DNA of 64,000 nucleotides from Annulohypoxylon bovei var. microspora (GCA_022836615.1 MU405285.1:124001-188000); one strand, 5' to 3'; shown: positions 21,064 through 34,005, counted from the first letter of the stretch. The notes: generated by a model not told the origin, from the sequence alone. Made by a program: numbers and translations.

Positions 21064-22071
21064 TTACGTAGTACAGCTATCCACAAACTCGATAACCTCC
21101 CTATTAAACCTCTCCGGCTCCTCGTAGAACAGCCAATGTCCAGACCCAAACACCGACATCCTCGCCAGCCCGGGCCTGCTAGTCTCGACGCGGCGCACCG
21201 TCTCCTTCATGCCCTCGAACGGGAAGCACCCGGACCTTTTGCCGGCCATGACCAGGGTCGGCACGGCGATGTCCTCGAGAGCCTCGCGGTGGTCGTAGCG
21301 GGTGTGGTCGGCGAGCAGCTTGGCGAGCCAGGCCTGGTCGCAGCGCCTGCTGATCGACGCGAAGAAGTCCTCGTCGCTGCGCCAGCGCTCGTCCGAGATG
21401 TCGTCCGTCGACGGGTCGGGCGCGAACCGGTACCCGAGGCACGCGCGCACGAGCTCGGCGTGCGTGTCGGCGGGGTCGTAGATCCACGCGCGCTGCGCGG
21501 CCTGCGTCGTGGCCTCGTCGTAGCACCCCGTGTGCGCGCGCGACTCGTCCCAGTCCCCGAACGGCGAGCGGTCCTGCAGCGGCGCCTGGTCCACGAACAC
21601 GAACCCCGCGAACCCCGCGCCCCCGAACAGCTCCACGTACGTCCACAGCACCGCCGCCCCGATGCTGCAGCCCACCGGCACGATCTGCAGCCTGCTCCCC
21701 TCTTCTCTGCTGGCGCTGGCGCTGCCGCCGGAGCTGTCGTCGCTCGGGCTCGCCGTCCGCAGGTACTCGACCAGGCCGTGCAGGTCCGCGGCCAGGCGCG
21801 CGACGTGGTACCCCCCGCGCGGGCGCCCGGAGTTGCCGTGGCCGCGCAGGTCGGGGGCGACGACCCAGTGGTCGTCGGCGAGGGCCGCGTAGTTGCGCGT
21901 GAAGTAGGCGCTGGACCCGCTGAAGCCGTGCAGCAGGAGCACGCACGTGGCGTAGCGGGCGTCGAGGGTGGCTCCGGGGCCGACCGGCAGCGAGGTCTGG
22001 AAGGCGAGGGTGCAGCCGTCGTTGGCCGTGCAGGATGCGTACTGCATCCCGGGCTCTGGGGCAGATGCCAT
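21064..22071 (-). CDS. Alpha/beta-hydrolase fold protein
   Basis: Single-exon gene, 335 aa from the chosen ATG (MASAPEPG). The frame is open a further 50 codons upstream, but that part is His/Arg-rich, unlike the family, and more A/T-rich, so it is taken as leader. Oxyanion-hole HGF is at 48-50, followed by the DLRGHGNSG block (74-82). The nucleophile elbow is GCSIG with S136, and the catalytic His is H312 in GSGHWLFYEEPERF. At the usual position of the acidic residue after strand 7, the sequence reads AGKRSGCFP without Asp, so the acid must come from elsewhere or activity is altered. The fold resembles esterases and haloacetate-dehalogenase-like hydrolases; substrate unknown. No signal peptide. 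The coding region is much more GC-rich than its surroundings, which leaves long open frames on both strands. Confidence 0.85.
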   Translation of the reverse strand: MASAPEPGMQYASCTANDGCTLAFQTSLPVGPGATLDARYATCVLLLHGFSGSSAYFTRNYAALADDHWVVAPDLRGHGNSGRPRGGYHVARLAADLHGLVEYLRTASPSDDSSGGSASASREEGSRLQIVPVGCSIGAAVLWTYVELFGGAGFAGFVFVDQAPLQDRSPFGDWDESRAHTGCYDEATTQAAQRAWIYDPADTHAELVRACLGYRFAPDPSTDDISDERWRSDEDFFASISRRCDQAWLAKLLADHTRYDHREALEDIAVPTLVMAGKRSGCFPFEGMKETVRRVETSRPGLARMSVFGSGHWLFYEEPERFNREVIEFVDSCTT

Positions 22072-22999
22072 GGTTAAACTCGCTAGGTAAGATTCGGCCG
22101 TAATGTGGCGGTGTGCTACATTAGATTGGTGGTCGGTGAAGATGAGGGTGGTAACGTGATGACGGTGACGTACCTTGAGATCGTCGTTTGAATGAATGCG
22201 ATGAAAATTGCCTATTTGCAAAGCCTTGATTATTATATATTATGGTTATATGAATATTACATGCTTTAAACCCCCTGAACGGTTTTTCTTTTTAAATCCC
22301 TTTTTCTTCTTTTAGCTATTAACTTGGAACCTTCTGTCGAGGGACCTACATAGATGGTACTTTACTCCACGTAGGTGCTAGGACCTTATTTTATTTCTCA
22401 TTTATGACAAATAAGCAAACATTCTAGAATAATACATCTATGATAGATGCAGCAAAGTAACATTTGAAAGCCATAGGTGCCCATAGATGCATTAGTGTAT
22501 AGTAAGCTGTGCTTTTATTACCCTTGCATGACACCCGAGAAACCTAGAGTGAAGAATCAATCACTAGTAGCTAAGCAAGGGTGTTGGATAGGAAAAGGAA
22601 TCACGGCTCGAACTTTTAAAGCAAGGGACAGTCATTAAGAGTTTGTATCATCTATTGATATAACGCTTTATATACATAGAGGCCAAATTATGCCTAATGC
22701 AAAAAAACCTAGGTAGGTATCTAAGTCTATTCCTAATGGTCTCATAATTACCAACCAATACATACACCATCAACATAATGCGAGTGTATCAGCAGCCTGT
22801 CTCAGCTTTAATATACAGCTCATCTATATCTGTTCCTGGTCCTAGAATTATCAACAATGCTAGGACGCGTTTGTCCAGGCCGGAAATGATTGCCTCCGGC
22901 CTGCCTCACTCTAAGTGTAAAGCATAAATCACAAGAATAAAATATTATCGTAATCGTTCTCCTGTCCCCTTTCGTAGATCGTGGGTCGTGGATCGTAGA
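22072..22999. other. Intergenic, 3' flank of the ABC transporter and hydrolase promoter
   Basis: A/T-rich and free of supported genes. It contains a CCTAGGTAGGTA motif at about 22708. Confidence 0.5.
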
Positions 23000-25900
23000 T
23001 CATCGCTTGTTGAAGTTAAGGAAGCGGCCCTGCGCATCGAAATTAGCACTTATACTAGACGTGGGTGAGAGGGTAGAAAACTTACAGCAGCGAAGAGAAT
23101 GATAAGGTTGCTGCCGACGAAAGCTAAGAAAATTCCAAGGTCCCTCCAACGGTTGTCGAAAGTAAATCCTAAGGGTTCGTAGAACTGGTTGCCTACTTTG
23201 TAGGCGCAGTACTCGCAAACACTGGTTGCGTTGTCCAAGAGATACCCAGCACCCTTCTCCAAGTTAAAGAAGGCATCCATGTACTCGCCACAAGTCTGGT
23301 TCTCGGGCGCAGTGAATGTATTCAGCTCACCAGCTTCACAAATCACCGGGAGGTCGGCTAGAGCTGTAGTCACTGTGCCACCGATGAGACGGGTAAAGGG
23401 GTCCAGCTGATAAAGCCAAGCTCGCCAGAACCCAGGCATCTGCGGAGCAGGGATCGTAACACCACAGAACAAGGAGAAAGTGATGACGATGAAGGGATCG
23501 AATTGACTAGCGACGAACGACGATGGCGAGATGGAGGCGAGAACCTGACCTAATGTGACCGCGAAAAGCTCCGTGATCAATACCATGAAGTATTGGTAAC
23601 CGGCACGCGAAGATTCATATTGGAATCCTGGGATAAAGTAGAGCGGCAAAAAGAAGAAGACGGAGCAGATGATAGAGTAGGGCAGCTCTGCGACAACCAT
23701 GGCAAGAGTAAATGTAAACGAACTGTACATCTTGCTCGACTGCTCACGGAAGAAGATGCCTCGCTTGATGACGTACATAAGCTCAACTTGCGGCATGAGC
23801 AAAGCAGGCAATACGGTAACTTGAAACATGACGAAGACCTTGTATTGTAACGAAGATCGCGAATAATCAAGTTGTAGATACGTCAGACCGGTGAGAAGAG
23901 CGATGATGATATGGTTGAAGACACGAGTGAACAGGTAGTTCGGTGATCGCCAGTACGAAAGATTGGTGCGGTTCATGACAACCCGCAGCTGATGCGCCAG
24001 GGGCGAGGCGTATTCGCGCTGTAGAGATAGGTCGATTTGCGCAGCAGCCTCTTTGCGAGATTCCTTGAACTGGGAGATTGTATCCTTGGCGTTAGCAAGC
24101 TCAGGACTGTCATACCATATATCTGCCCAGTCTCGGTTTCCAACACGAGGGGCACTTCCAGCACCGATCGCCTCAAGCATGAACTCAGCGATGTTGTCGG
24201 ACGGGCCGGCGACCGCACCATGCCGTGCGAGATAGTCTCGTAAAATATGCGCGTCCTTGCCGATATCACCGAAGTACACGCAGCGGCCTCCTCTTTGCAA
24301 TAGAAGTAGTCGGTCGAAATTCTCGAAAAGAGCGGCGTTCGGCTGGTGGATGGTGCAGAGGATGGCTTGCCCAGCAGCAGCGAGCTTCTTCAGGAATCGA
24401 ACGATATTGAAGGCGCTTTGGCTGTCGAGACCCGAGGTAGGTTCGTCCAAGAACAGTAAGAGTTGAGGCTTAGCCGCCAGCTCGACACCAATGGTCACTC
24501 GCTTGCGCTGCTCCACCGTAAGTCCCGCCTCAGGAGTACCAATAATACAGTCTGCAATATATTCCATCTCTAAGAGAGCGATGATTTCTTCAACATAAGC
24601 ATATTTCTCTTCGCGGGGAGTCTCGAAGGGTTGACGTAGATCAGCCGAGAATCTTAGGGCCTCGCGAACGGTCTGGGTTGGGTCGTGCATGTCGAGCTGT
24701 TCCGCATACGAAGTTGACCTCTGAAACTCCTTGCCAGGTTTAATACCGTCAACTAGGACGTCACCAGTGATGACACCGACATTCTTCCTCGACGCCAGCA
24801 CATCCAATAACGTTGTTTTTCCAGCTCCAGAAGCGCCCATCAGAGCGGTCAGCTCGCCAGGTTGGCAGTAGCCATAGACACTATTGAGCAGGCGACGAGT
24901 ACCACCAGGGACCGGGACGTCGTAGTTGAGGTCTTCCCACGTTAGGATGCTGCTAGAGTCAATCTTCAAGGTAGTATCCTCTTCCTGCTGCCTTGCCTTC
25001 TGACGTTGCAATCGTTTGCTGGCTAGAGCCTCATTCAGTGCTTTCCGTTCCGAGTCAGGCTTTGCAAAGACCTTCGCCTGGTTGCCACCCATCCCATACT
25101 TCACAAACTCTCCGAGAACAACGTTCATAATGAGGAAGAACACGATAATCGCCATGATAATTCCAAAGTTTCTCCATAAATCGGACGGAGCGTAAGAGAA
25201 CCCCTGAGTGATGTAGGCAGCGCCGCTCACCGTCGCCGCTCCAGGAGTGGAACCAGCTAAAGTGCACACTTGATGGTTGATGTCGCTATACGAAGGCCCT
25301 GAGGGAACAAGTGACTCGTCCGAGCATGTCAATTCGCTATTCCCAAATTCGTTTGCCATCATACTAGAAAATGCAAGACCTAAAGCATTTATCCAAAAGA
25401 TCCACCGTAGCCAGACCTGTTGAGACTGGTATTGAATTAGATATCCTGAAGTCAAGATAAATAACGTGACTGTGACAACGGCGAACTTGATAGCATAGTC
25501 GAAATCGGGACTCACGCATCCAATGATACGGAAGTAGAGTGTCATTGCAATGTTCCCGACGATAATTAGCAAATAGAACGTGAAAAAGGATCCAGCTGTC
25601 CTGTTAAGGTTGGTCATGAAATAGACGATGATCGAGAACACTAAAACCCGAACGGCTGAGAATGCAGTATCCACGAAGATCTGTGCTATCCATAATGCCG
25701 AGGGACGATGGAAAGTGTATGCCTTGTGCTTATTCACGATTGGCCGGCCCGTCATTGTTGATCCTAATTCAGAGAAGGCCTCGAAAGCGTTAAACAGGAG
25801 AGAGATAAACAGAAGACCACCTTTGCTAAACGCGCTAGCCGAGGTGTGTTGCAGGTTTAGGTACAAAGTTCCAAGAACAATCGCGATGACGATAGTCCGA

Positions 25901-27495
25901 ACCCAAGACAACGAGAGACTGAGTTTATCCTGAAGCTTGAGGGCAGACTGGCGTTTCATCAGGGCCCAGACCTGTAGATGGAACCCAACACTATAGACGG
26001 AATGTTTCGCGCCGCCCCGCTTGCTCTCGCGTACGGCCAGGCGGAAATCATCATGACGGGAAATCTCTTGCTCATGCTCGAGTTTAGTCTTGTATTCTAA
26101 CATATCGTTATTCGTGCGCTGGGCAAGCTGGGACTTCTCGAACGCTTCGGCTAAGGTTTCAGGGCTGTGCGGCGCATTTTGTGGCGAGTACCCGGGGGAG
26201 TATTGGCGCTCGAATTCGTCGGTACAACCAGTCACGTAGTCGGGTGTCGTCTGTCGTGGACGTGGGAGGAATCCAAGACCTTCGAAGTAGGCTCGCGCTT
26301 CAGTAGCCGGACCGAAGTATACCTGCTTACCAGCATCAATAACCAAAACCTTGTCGAACAGGTTGTAGATATTCTCGGAAGCTTGGTATAACGAGACGAA
26401 AGTAGACATCTTATAGAGGTTGGTTTGGATTCGGAATGACTTGCACGCATCGAGTGCCGAGCTAGCATCAAGCCCGCGCGAAACATTGTCCCACGATAAA
26501 ATACAGGCTTTGGCGACCATCATTTCCGCAATAGAAACACGCTTTCTCTCGCCACCAGAGACACCACGGGTCAAAGCGTCACCGACCACGGTCTTCCTCG
26601 TGTGTTCGATGTTGAACATCTTGAGCAGCATTGTGATGACATCCTCCTTAAACTTGTTCTTCGTGGTGCCCGCCGGTAGCTTATTTGATATCTTAGTGTC
26701 CAACGCAAAGCGAAGAGTTTGCTCCACAGTTAGGGTAGCGTGGTGGATATCGTCCTCTTGGTTGTAGACTGCCTCGCCACGGTACTGTTCAAATTCTTTG
26801 GCAGCGAAAGGTCCGTAGAGGACATCACCCGTGACGCTTGTATAACCCCATCGTTGATTCGCAATCGACTTTAGAAAAGTTGTGCATCCAGAACCTGGCT
26901 TTCCTAGCACAAGAACCATCTCACCAGGATTGACGACACCCTTGAAGTTGTCCAGCAACGTAACCTCGGTACCCTTCTGACCCTTTCCGAGTAGGTTCAT
27001 CAATGGAGTCCAGTAATCAACAAAGTCGATGAAGGCATCAGGGAACGTTTTCACGAAATTGGCAGTGCCGCCCATACCCTTAACTGTCAGTCCATCCCAG
27101 TAGACACCGATATGCTTCGGCTTGATGCCCGCCTCTATTTCAGCATCCAGGTCACCTCGTAAAGTTGTCTCCAGGTCAAAAATCTCGACCGAGTCATCTG
27201 ACTGTGGCGAGTCGATGCTCGCATGGCCCTTCTCAGCATCGGTTCCCTTCCGGCTCCGGGTACGACTTGCTCGAGATAGACCAGATAGTTCCCTCTGGAG
27301 CTCTGCGAAATCAGCCTCGGCTTGTTCAACCGAGACGCCACTGTTGATGCGTGAGAAGCCATTGGGGTTGTCCTGTCTAGCAGCTTCACGCTGCTCCTCT
27401 GGATTTACTGTTGCAGTAGAGTTCGAGGATGGCGGTCGTGTACTCTTAGATGAAGGGGTCGACTCATACTGTTTTTCTGAATCCTTGTCTGCCAT
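23000..27495 (-). CDS. Full-size PDR-type ABC (ABCG) multidrug transporter
   Basis: Plasma-membrane drug and lipid exporter of the fungal pleiotropic drug resistance family, arranged NBD1-TMD1-NBD2-TMD2. The main exon 27495-23086 (1470 codons) is followed by a 56-nt intron and a 9-codon terminal exon (23029-23000), giving 1479 aa. NBD1 has the PDR-style degenerate Walker A (GKPGSGCTT at about 198-206, Cys for Lys), a canonical VSGGERKRVS signature and a degenerate Walker B (SWDNVSRGLD). NBD2 has canonical GASGAGKTT at about 885-893, a variant signature (LTVEQRKRVTIG) and Walker B LLLFLDEPTSGLD. This asymmetry, with one canonical composite site, is normal for the family. Two blocks of about six hydrophobic helices follow the NBDs, with extracellular Cys-containing loops. 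Export of azoles or other toxicants is inferred from the family. The N-terminal 110 residues are Ser/Glu-rich. Confidence 0.95.
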
Positions 27496-30400
27496 GATCG
27501 CGACGCAACAAGTTGCGCTAGGGCTACCTAGTTAGTTGTGTGACTCTTTGGCATACACGGTTGTTGTATTAGGCGCGTAATTAGTAGAGAATTATATAAC
27601 AAAATATAGTACTAGTTACTGTGGTAAGAATTTGTTCGTTTCCACCTAAAGGTAACAACAAATACCAAATTAAATCTCAACTGCTGGCCAAATATGGTTT
27701 GGGTTGGATCCTGTGCAGCTTGAGCAGCAAAAGTCGACCACCCTAGGAAGGATCAGAAACCAACAAATCGAAAGAAAGTTGCTGGCTTTATCAAAACTTC
27801 CGTGGAAAGGAGAAGACCACAGAATAATAAGGAAACAAAGGTACGGTGAAGGTAAGGGTGTATAATAAAGTAATAAGAAAGCGAGGTTATGGATCCTCTA
27901 ATAGGAATTGCGCCGCGGCTTAAACCAGGACATGAACCTTCTTGTCCTCTTGGCAACTAGACAGGATTATCAATCAGTCCATTCAATCCACACTGAACTG
28001 CCTCCCACATAGAAAATTCCTCACCATTTCTCCCCCCTGGCCTGATATCTTTGACGAGTGGAGAAGGTTTTCGCGTTACCGTAGCATTGGGCAAGACTTC
28101 TAATCCCCACTAAGCTAAGTATTGATAAATGCATAACCTTAGAAGCCTGTTTAGACGACGGGGGTTAAACGGGAGTCAGACGGGTTAACGACTACCTAAT
28201 AATAGGTAGGTACCGTTCCTTCCTGGCGTATAGGTACAAGCTAGACCTGTCCACGATGCCGGGAATAATACAGTTTAAGTATACTGGTATAGCAGGCGCT
28301 GTCAACCTTTTCCCCCACTAGGTACATGGATGGATACGCTTCTTCTACATACCTAAGTAGGTAGTTCTTAACCCTGGAGGTCACTTACTGTGTACATCTT
28401 CCGATGTAAGGGACGCTAAACCTCGGGATCGGACTACTGTATGATTCTAACAAATGATGCTACAAGTATCATGCAGTAGATCATCGTTAGTCTCAATTAT
28501 CTTGTCAGTTACAAACGAGACGTGACAGAGTTGGTGCACAGACTGGTTTGGAAGTGGAAGTGGAAGCGGAAGTGGGAGGCGTGGCGTAAGTCTCGATCCA
28601 GTAAAGCCGAGAAAATTCCTATTCGTCGGTTTTTGCCAATTACGCCGCTTTGCCGCACCCGCACCCCGACTTGTGCATCTCGAAGCCTCGTGGAATCCGT
28701 CCAAGGTACCATCCCATGGATGTTGCCAAGGGTAGCACGTACATACATATGTAAGCTGTGGTCCCAGGTCCAATCCATACCAGTAGCCTGCCATCATTCG
28801 ACTCATCCGACCAGCGGACGTAGCAAATAAGGGTCACTAAGTGTCATTCAGGGTTGCATGAGGCGCATTTGATGCAGAGGACAGGCTTATATACGTACAT
28901 AACGTGCATGTATTTGCATGTAAAATGCCTATATAATACTTTTTCTATGCCGTGAAGGCCGTGTTGGCGGGTTCAGTCAGCCTGGCTTGTCAGATTCATC
29001 CTTGATTGGGTCATGTTTCACAATTAAGTGATATGATGTCCATATACATACATACTTAAGGTACATAGCCATAGAGAGATCATTCGCTTATCCATTGGGT
29101 CTAATGTTCGGCTCTTAATCACCTCATCTCGGGTTCGGGGAGTACGAACACTGCGAATCACATAATAATAGTCGTTTGCGGAGAGATAAGCTAAATATTA
29201 TCCACGCTCATCCTGCCCATTAAATAACAATAACTGCTATGTGCATTCGACACGACTATATGAAACCCACCATGAGAATACTTGACACCGAATATCTGGA
29301 ATTTTGTGTAATGTTATTATTAAGCCAGGTTGCAATTCGGTGAATAAGAATGGATACCAAGAAAAAAGTCTCCGGCATCATTTTCCCATCATACATATAC
29401 ACTATTGTGCAATACAGTCGAAGAACACGCAGTTAGTTACCCATACTAGGCAGGTAGTTAATACTTATTATCTTACGTATGAAATCACAGCATCTATTTA
29501 ATCTAGATCAGCTTTTCGGGTGTCTCAACGTCTTCAATGTCGCCAACTTAAACAGCTCACATCCCGGCAACTGGTTTATTGGTCAGATCTCAAGATTCGT
29601 CCTATATGTATATTTAGATATAGCATAAACTGCCCCCAACTCACAATTCACATGGTCACCATCCCAGCTTTCAAAGCTTGAATCTCATTTAACTGGGTAC
29701 CAGCCTACATATGTCGTGGAACTTGACGCCGAAATCCGACCCAAGGAAAGCCATACCAAGTACCTCATATGTATAGTACCTAAGGTAGACAATTCTTATT
29801 TTGTGGTAATATAGATGCTTCCTTGTGCTCGGTATGAGTAACAAGTGAACCAGCCTGCTTATAGTACAGTACGGTACTTCACTACCCAATGTGGGATAAA
29901 ATGTTGTAGTGGTATCTGAAAAGAAATGCAGTTGTCGAGGCTCGGGTACTTTCAATCATGAACAATCAGAATGAGCGTCATTCACGTGACTCTCGGCTTA
30001 CCTATCTGGATATAAACGTCTAAACGAGACAGCGGGGTTTGTACTACTTCGAAAGGTGGGGCCGGGTGGGTACTCCGGTTGTTGCTACATAGTAGGTAGA
30101 GTTGTATTAAATCATCACCACAGATTCCAACATCAGCCAGTCGCAGATTGCACGAATATTCCTCCGAGTCGCGATCATTCTCAGAAAGGGTTCCACCCAA
30201 GCTACCTTAAACAAGAACAAGTCTACCGGTCTGCCGGCCTGACTCACCTCTCCTAAGTGCATGCCAGCATCTTGGCCGCGTTAAACAATGATGAGGACCA
30301 TGGAGATAAATAGAACAACCCATCTAATCTCCGAAACATCCTTGTCACAACAAAATTCCTCTTAGATCTTACGCAGCACTTATATGTACTTAGCCCAATG

Positions 30401-31135
30401 AATAAGCTGCAGTTCGCTCCTGCCATAATACAATAATTGATCACCATGCATAGTACCAATTAGAGAAAATATCCGAACTATTTCTTAATAGAGCAACTGA
30501 AAAGAGAAAAATTGCCTGGGTTATACACCACACCCAGACCCGTATCCAAAAGTCTTCAGTAGGTTGACAACAATGTTGCACTGCTCCAAGTAGGCATTTA
30601 ACGGGATTTATTATGGTGTTTGACAACGACCTATAAGAATCCTCGACTCCCCTAAAGTGCCGAATACGAGTGAAGAAAAAGTCAACGACTTGAAAGTTGA
30701 AATACATACATATCCACAAAACCTCATTTCGTATACCCCCGTCCAAGATTGTTATCTCCCCCCTTGATGCTAATCAGGCTACAAAGAAAAGCCGGCCTGG
30801 ACTAGAAAACATCAAATTATTTACCAACGCCGGCCATGCAATGTAAGAGAAGAAGAATAGGGGTTCATTCATTCCTTTCATTCCGTTTCCTATTTGGTAT
30901 CGCGAACTAATCGTCTAAGCCGTCTAATTCCCTATCGCCTAAGACAACGACGAGTACATAAAGAGTAGAGGAAGGATTACGATCACAGCTCTCTAGACAT
31001 TTCAGCATGTCTAGGCAGGACCAGGACTGTGATCGGTTCGGTGTTTAGCTTGAGTTGAGGTGCAGAAGCCTATGAAGAGTAAAGGGCAGCGCCACCACCG
31101 CTACTCGGGTCACTGCTAATAGACACTTCTTCCCC
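27496..31135. other. 3.6-kb gene-poor region upstream of the ABC transporter
   Basis: The first few hundred bases hold the ABC transporter promoter (A/T-rich, TATATAAC-like at about 27592). Farther right only short unrelated frames occur (at most 119 codons, around 28450-28840). A GGAAGT microsatellite lies at about 28550-28575, with scattered TAGGTAGG motifs at 28200 and 28358. I see no gene or transposon. Confidence 0.5.
28550..28575. repeat. GGAAGT hexanucleotide microsatellite
   Basis: Four imperfect copies of GGAAGT/GGAAGC in intergenic DNA. Confidence 0.7.
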
Positions 31136-32243
31136 CTAGAGCTCGGACTCCGCACCGTTCGTCTCCACCGCCATGGGGCTTCCTCCCTGACCATGTCGTT
31201 TCCGTGGCCGTAGTCTTCGCACGGGCCGACCATTAAGATTCATGCTCTCGTCGTCTTCGCTGTCAGGATTATCATCTGCGTAGCGACGTGCTTCATCTAG
31301 GTCGGTAATATCATCGGGTTTGTCTCGTAGCCACTGCATCCTTGGACCTGATCGTGCAACTTCGGAAACGCGGAAGCCGTAGATTCGAGGCTCGTAGATC
31401 TTACCCTTGCCTAAGCCGGGTGCGATATTGCATGTGTACATGCCATTCAGCATCTCCTTGTCGTCATCACTCACGCGCGCGTTCGCGAGCACGTCGGCCC
31501 CTCGTTTTGTGAGGTCATATTCGGGGAAGGTAAGAAGGAATAGAGCGCCAAAGGTCCGGCCGAAAAAGGCACCATCGACAGTCTGGAATCGGCTGTTAGG
31601 GGGTACGTAGACGTCGAGGCACGATGGACAGAAGAGCTTCACGGTTTCTTCGCCAGGTATATCGGATAGTCCAACGGGAAGAGTTCGAGATAGTTCGCAA
31701 TGGCTACGGGGGCAGACGCCGAAGTGACCCAACTCGTACTTCTCGGACATCTGTTGGATGCCTGCTCGCGAGCAGATGAAGCGCTGGTGAATTAGGCCGT
31801 AGAGCATCTCGGCAGATGATTCGATCACGGATAGATCACTGGCTATCCGGCTATGGTTACGTCGTTCGCCATGTCGCGCTCGGTCGACGCCTTCGATTGA
31901 CTCATCTTCTTCATCCTCATCTTCTTCGTCTTCTTCGTCATCGTCTTCGGGTTCGACATCGAGTATCATCTAAGGTGGTTATTAGCAAAGGACCACATAA
32001 GGGAGGATTTTGCATATAAAAAAAGGAAGATCGGTAAAAGATTTTTATAAAAGAAATAACAATACAAAATAGAAATCTGCTTACCTCCAAAGCCTCCTTA
32101 TACATTGCGACTTGGGTTTGCAATCCAGTTAAGTTAAAGTCATCCTCGATAAACTCTTCAGACACCTCTGCGAAATACTCGTGGCCCAAGAGAGAGCAGA
32201 AGGAGGAGATCCAAGACTCCGGGGTGCCTGAGGAGGAAGACAT
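31136..32243 (-). CDS. CKB1: Casein kinase II regulatory (beta) subunit
   Basis: Regulatory subunit of the CK2 tetramer in nucleus and cytosol. Exon 1 (32243-32085, 53 codons) joins exon 2 (31969-31136) across a 115-nt phase-0 intron, giving 330 aa. The N-terminus ESWISSFCSLLGHEYFAEV is typical of CK2 beta. The dimerising zinc finger has C139, C144, C167 and C170 with exactly the family spacing (CPRSHC and CPSC). A long Glu/Asp run inserted at about residues 58-77 resembles the acidic loop of the yeast beta-type subunit Ckb1. The tail beyond about residue 285 is charged and Arg/Lys-rich (RPVRRLRPRKRHG). Its neighbour upstream is a divergent JmjC/cupin gene. Confidence 0.93.
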
Positions 32244-32952
32244 CGTGCTAAGATTAAGCAGGCGCGTAAGCTTTAATCTTCTTCTTGGTCAAGCAGATTA
32301 TAATTAAGTAGGAGCGACGATGGAGAGGTGCAATGTTGAAGGACCCCGCCAGACCGTCTACTTCTCGTGGTTGGGAGGAGAGAAGAGCTACGGCATCTGC
32401 ATGGCGCGGAAGAATGGCAAGGTAGAGAAAGAAAAGTAAAGGTCGGAATAGGAAAAAGGAATCCCCAACTACTCCTTAGAGGATATCATGCAATGGTGGA
32501 CCAATATTATGAAGATTAAATAGTGGTGGCGGTGATGGTGGTGATGCACATGATGGATGTGAAGTTTTGGCGGGGATTGAAGAGGAGCAGTGGGAGAGGC
32601 TACCAAAATTAGGATTAGGATTCAGCCCAGTCTAGCCCAGCCCGGTTCTGCCAGTTGCCACAGCCAAATTCCATTTGTGAGAAGAGTGGTCTGTGCACCC
32701 GACACATCAAATGTTCTTACGGTTCTTTCCTTTTTTTCAGGTATGACTGATTACATAAGGGTGCTTCGAACTAATTAGGTCACTCATAGGTACAGAATAC
32801 TTCGTTCAGATATAATTTTCACATCTTGTCTCTAATCAATCACCAATCACTTCTCAAGATGCTAATAAATTAACTTCCAATGTCCGACCAAAATAACAAA
32901 ATACCATTATACCATTGTTTTAAAACTTCTTTCTTAGGAAATCTTCCTTCAG
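32244..32952. promoter_or_regulatory. Divergent promoter of CKB1 and the JmjC gene
   Basis: 709 bp between two start codons pointing apart. GA-rich near CKB1, with GGTGGTGATG repeats at about 32523-32550. A/T-rich near the JmjC gene. No individual site assigned. Confidence 0.5.
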
Positions 32953-34005
32953 ATGCTCTCTAGTCTGAAACTCAACTCACGCTTGGCCTCATTCGGTCAT
33001 GTCTTTCACTGCTCAAAGGGGTCATCCCGATCTCAGTCGACGTCTACCGTCAAACAGCCCCTTTCCGGCGTGGAGACGGTAAAAGGCAAGATCGAGCTAA
33101 ATTCCTTTCGCAAACTGGCATGGGATACTGAGACTCCATTGCTACTTCGAGCCTCTCACAAATTCCCAGCCAGTAAAAAATGGTTCCAATCCAGTGGAAA
33201 ATACCCCATCTTCTCAGTATACTTCCAATCCTTTGAGGACCAAATCCTGCCGTACGAGTTCACCATCCCTAGTGACTCTCCCTACAGCGGACCGAATTCA
33301 GAGCATTATATCATAAGGCTATTCCTAAAATACTTCCTCGAATCATCCAAGTATAAAGCGTCTTCACTAATTCCAACGGCTGACGCCATAAAGAATTCGA
33401 TGATGGATGAGAAACGTTCTATTGATAATCCGGTTAGCTTTTCACGATTTGATGCGCCATTGGCCCTGATTATAGCCGCGTGTCATTTCAATGGAGACCA
33501 AAACCCGGGCCGGCGTGTGAAGAATCTCTACGTAGCTCAATCTGATCTCAGCCACCTGCCCGAATCTCTTGTTACCGATTTGCCTACGCCTGATATTGTC
33601 AAACATGCCGGTAAAGGGGACATATATAGTTCAAGCATATGGCTTGGCTTGCAACCTACATATACCCCTTTACACCGCGATCCAAATCCAAATCTGTTTT
33701 GTCAACTCGTCGGTTCTAAGAGGATACGTCTCATGGAACCACGTCGCGGAGATGCAGTCTATGCTCAAGTCCGCAAAGAACTTGGCTTGGGAGGCAACTC
33801 TCGATTCCGAGGTACAGAAATGATGGAAGGCCGGGAACGTCAATTACTTCACGATGCTACTTGGGGTGATGAGTCCGTCTCTGAAGTACTCCTGAACCCC
33901 ACGGATGCCCTGTTCATCCCTAAGGGTTGGTGGCACACCGTTGCGAGCAATGGTGTGCATGCACAGGGGGCCCTCAATGCCTCGGTGAACTGGTGGTTCA
34001 GATAA
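32953..34005 (+). CDS. JmjC / cupin-8 Fe(II)-2-oxoglutarate-type oxygenase
   Basis: Predicted non-haem iron oxygenase, single exon, 350 aa. The facial triad is visible: H241 and D243 in PLHRDPNPN, and distal H328 in FIPKGWWHTV. The surrounding SSSIWLGLQPTYTPLHRD and QLVGSKRIRLMEP blocks match the cupin-8 branch (FIH/hydroxylase-like) rather than the large histone demethylases. There are no chromatin-reader domains. The first 30 residues are basic, Ser-rich and lack acids, so mitochondrial import is possible. Substrate (a protein side chain or tRNA in relatives) cannot be told from the sequence. Confidence 0.85.
   Translation: MLSSLKLNSRLASFGHVFHCSKGSSRSQSTSTVKQPLSGVETVKGKIELNSFRKLAWDTETPLLLRASHKFPASKKWFQSSGKYPIFSVYFQSFEDQILPYEFTIPSDSPYSGPNSEHYIIRLFLKYFLESSKYKASSLIPTADAIKNSMMDEKRSIDNPVSFSRFDAPLALIIAACHFNGDQNPGRRVKNLYVAQSDLSHLPESLVTDLPTPDIVKHAGKGDIYSSSIWLGLQPTYTPLHRDPNPNLFCQLVGSKRIRLMEPRRGDAVYAQVRKELGLGGNSRFRGTEMMEGRERQLLHDATWGDESVSEVLLNPTDALFIPKGWWHTVASNGVHAQGALNASVNWWFR

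Noticed and set aside
21136..22077. Long plus-strand frames (up to 313 codons) over the hydrolase gene
   Set aside because: Translations are low-complexity Arg/Ala/Val/Pro strings. They are shadows of the GC-rich minus-strand hydrolase.
22072..22221. 50-codon in-frame N-terminal extension of the hydrolase
   Set aside because: His/Arg-rich and unlike the family; composition changes abruptly at the chosen ATG.
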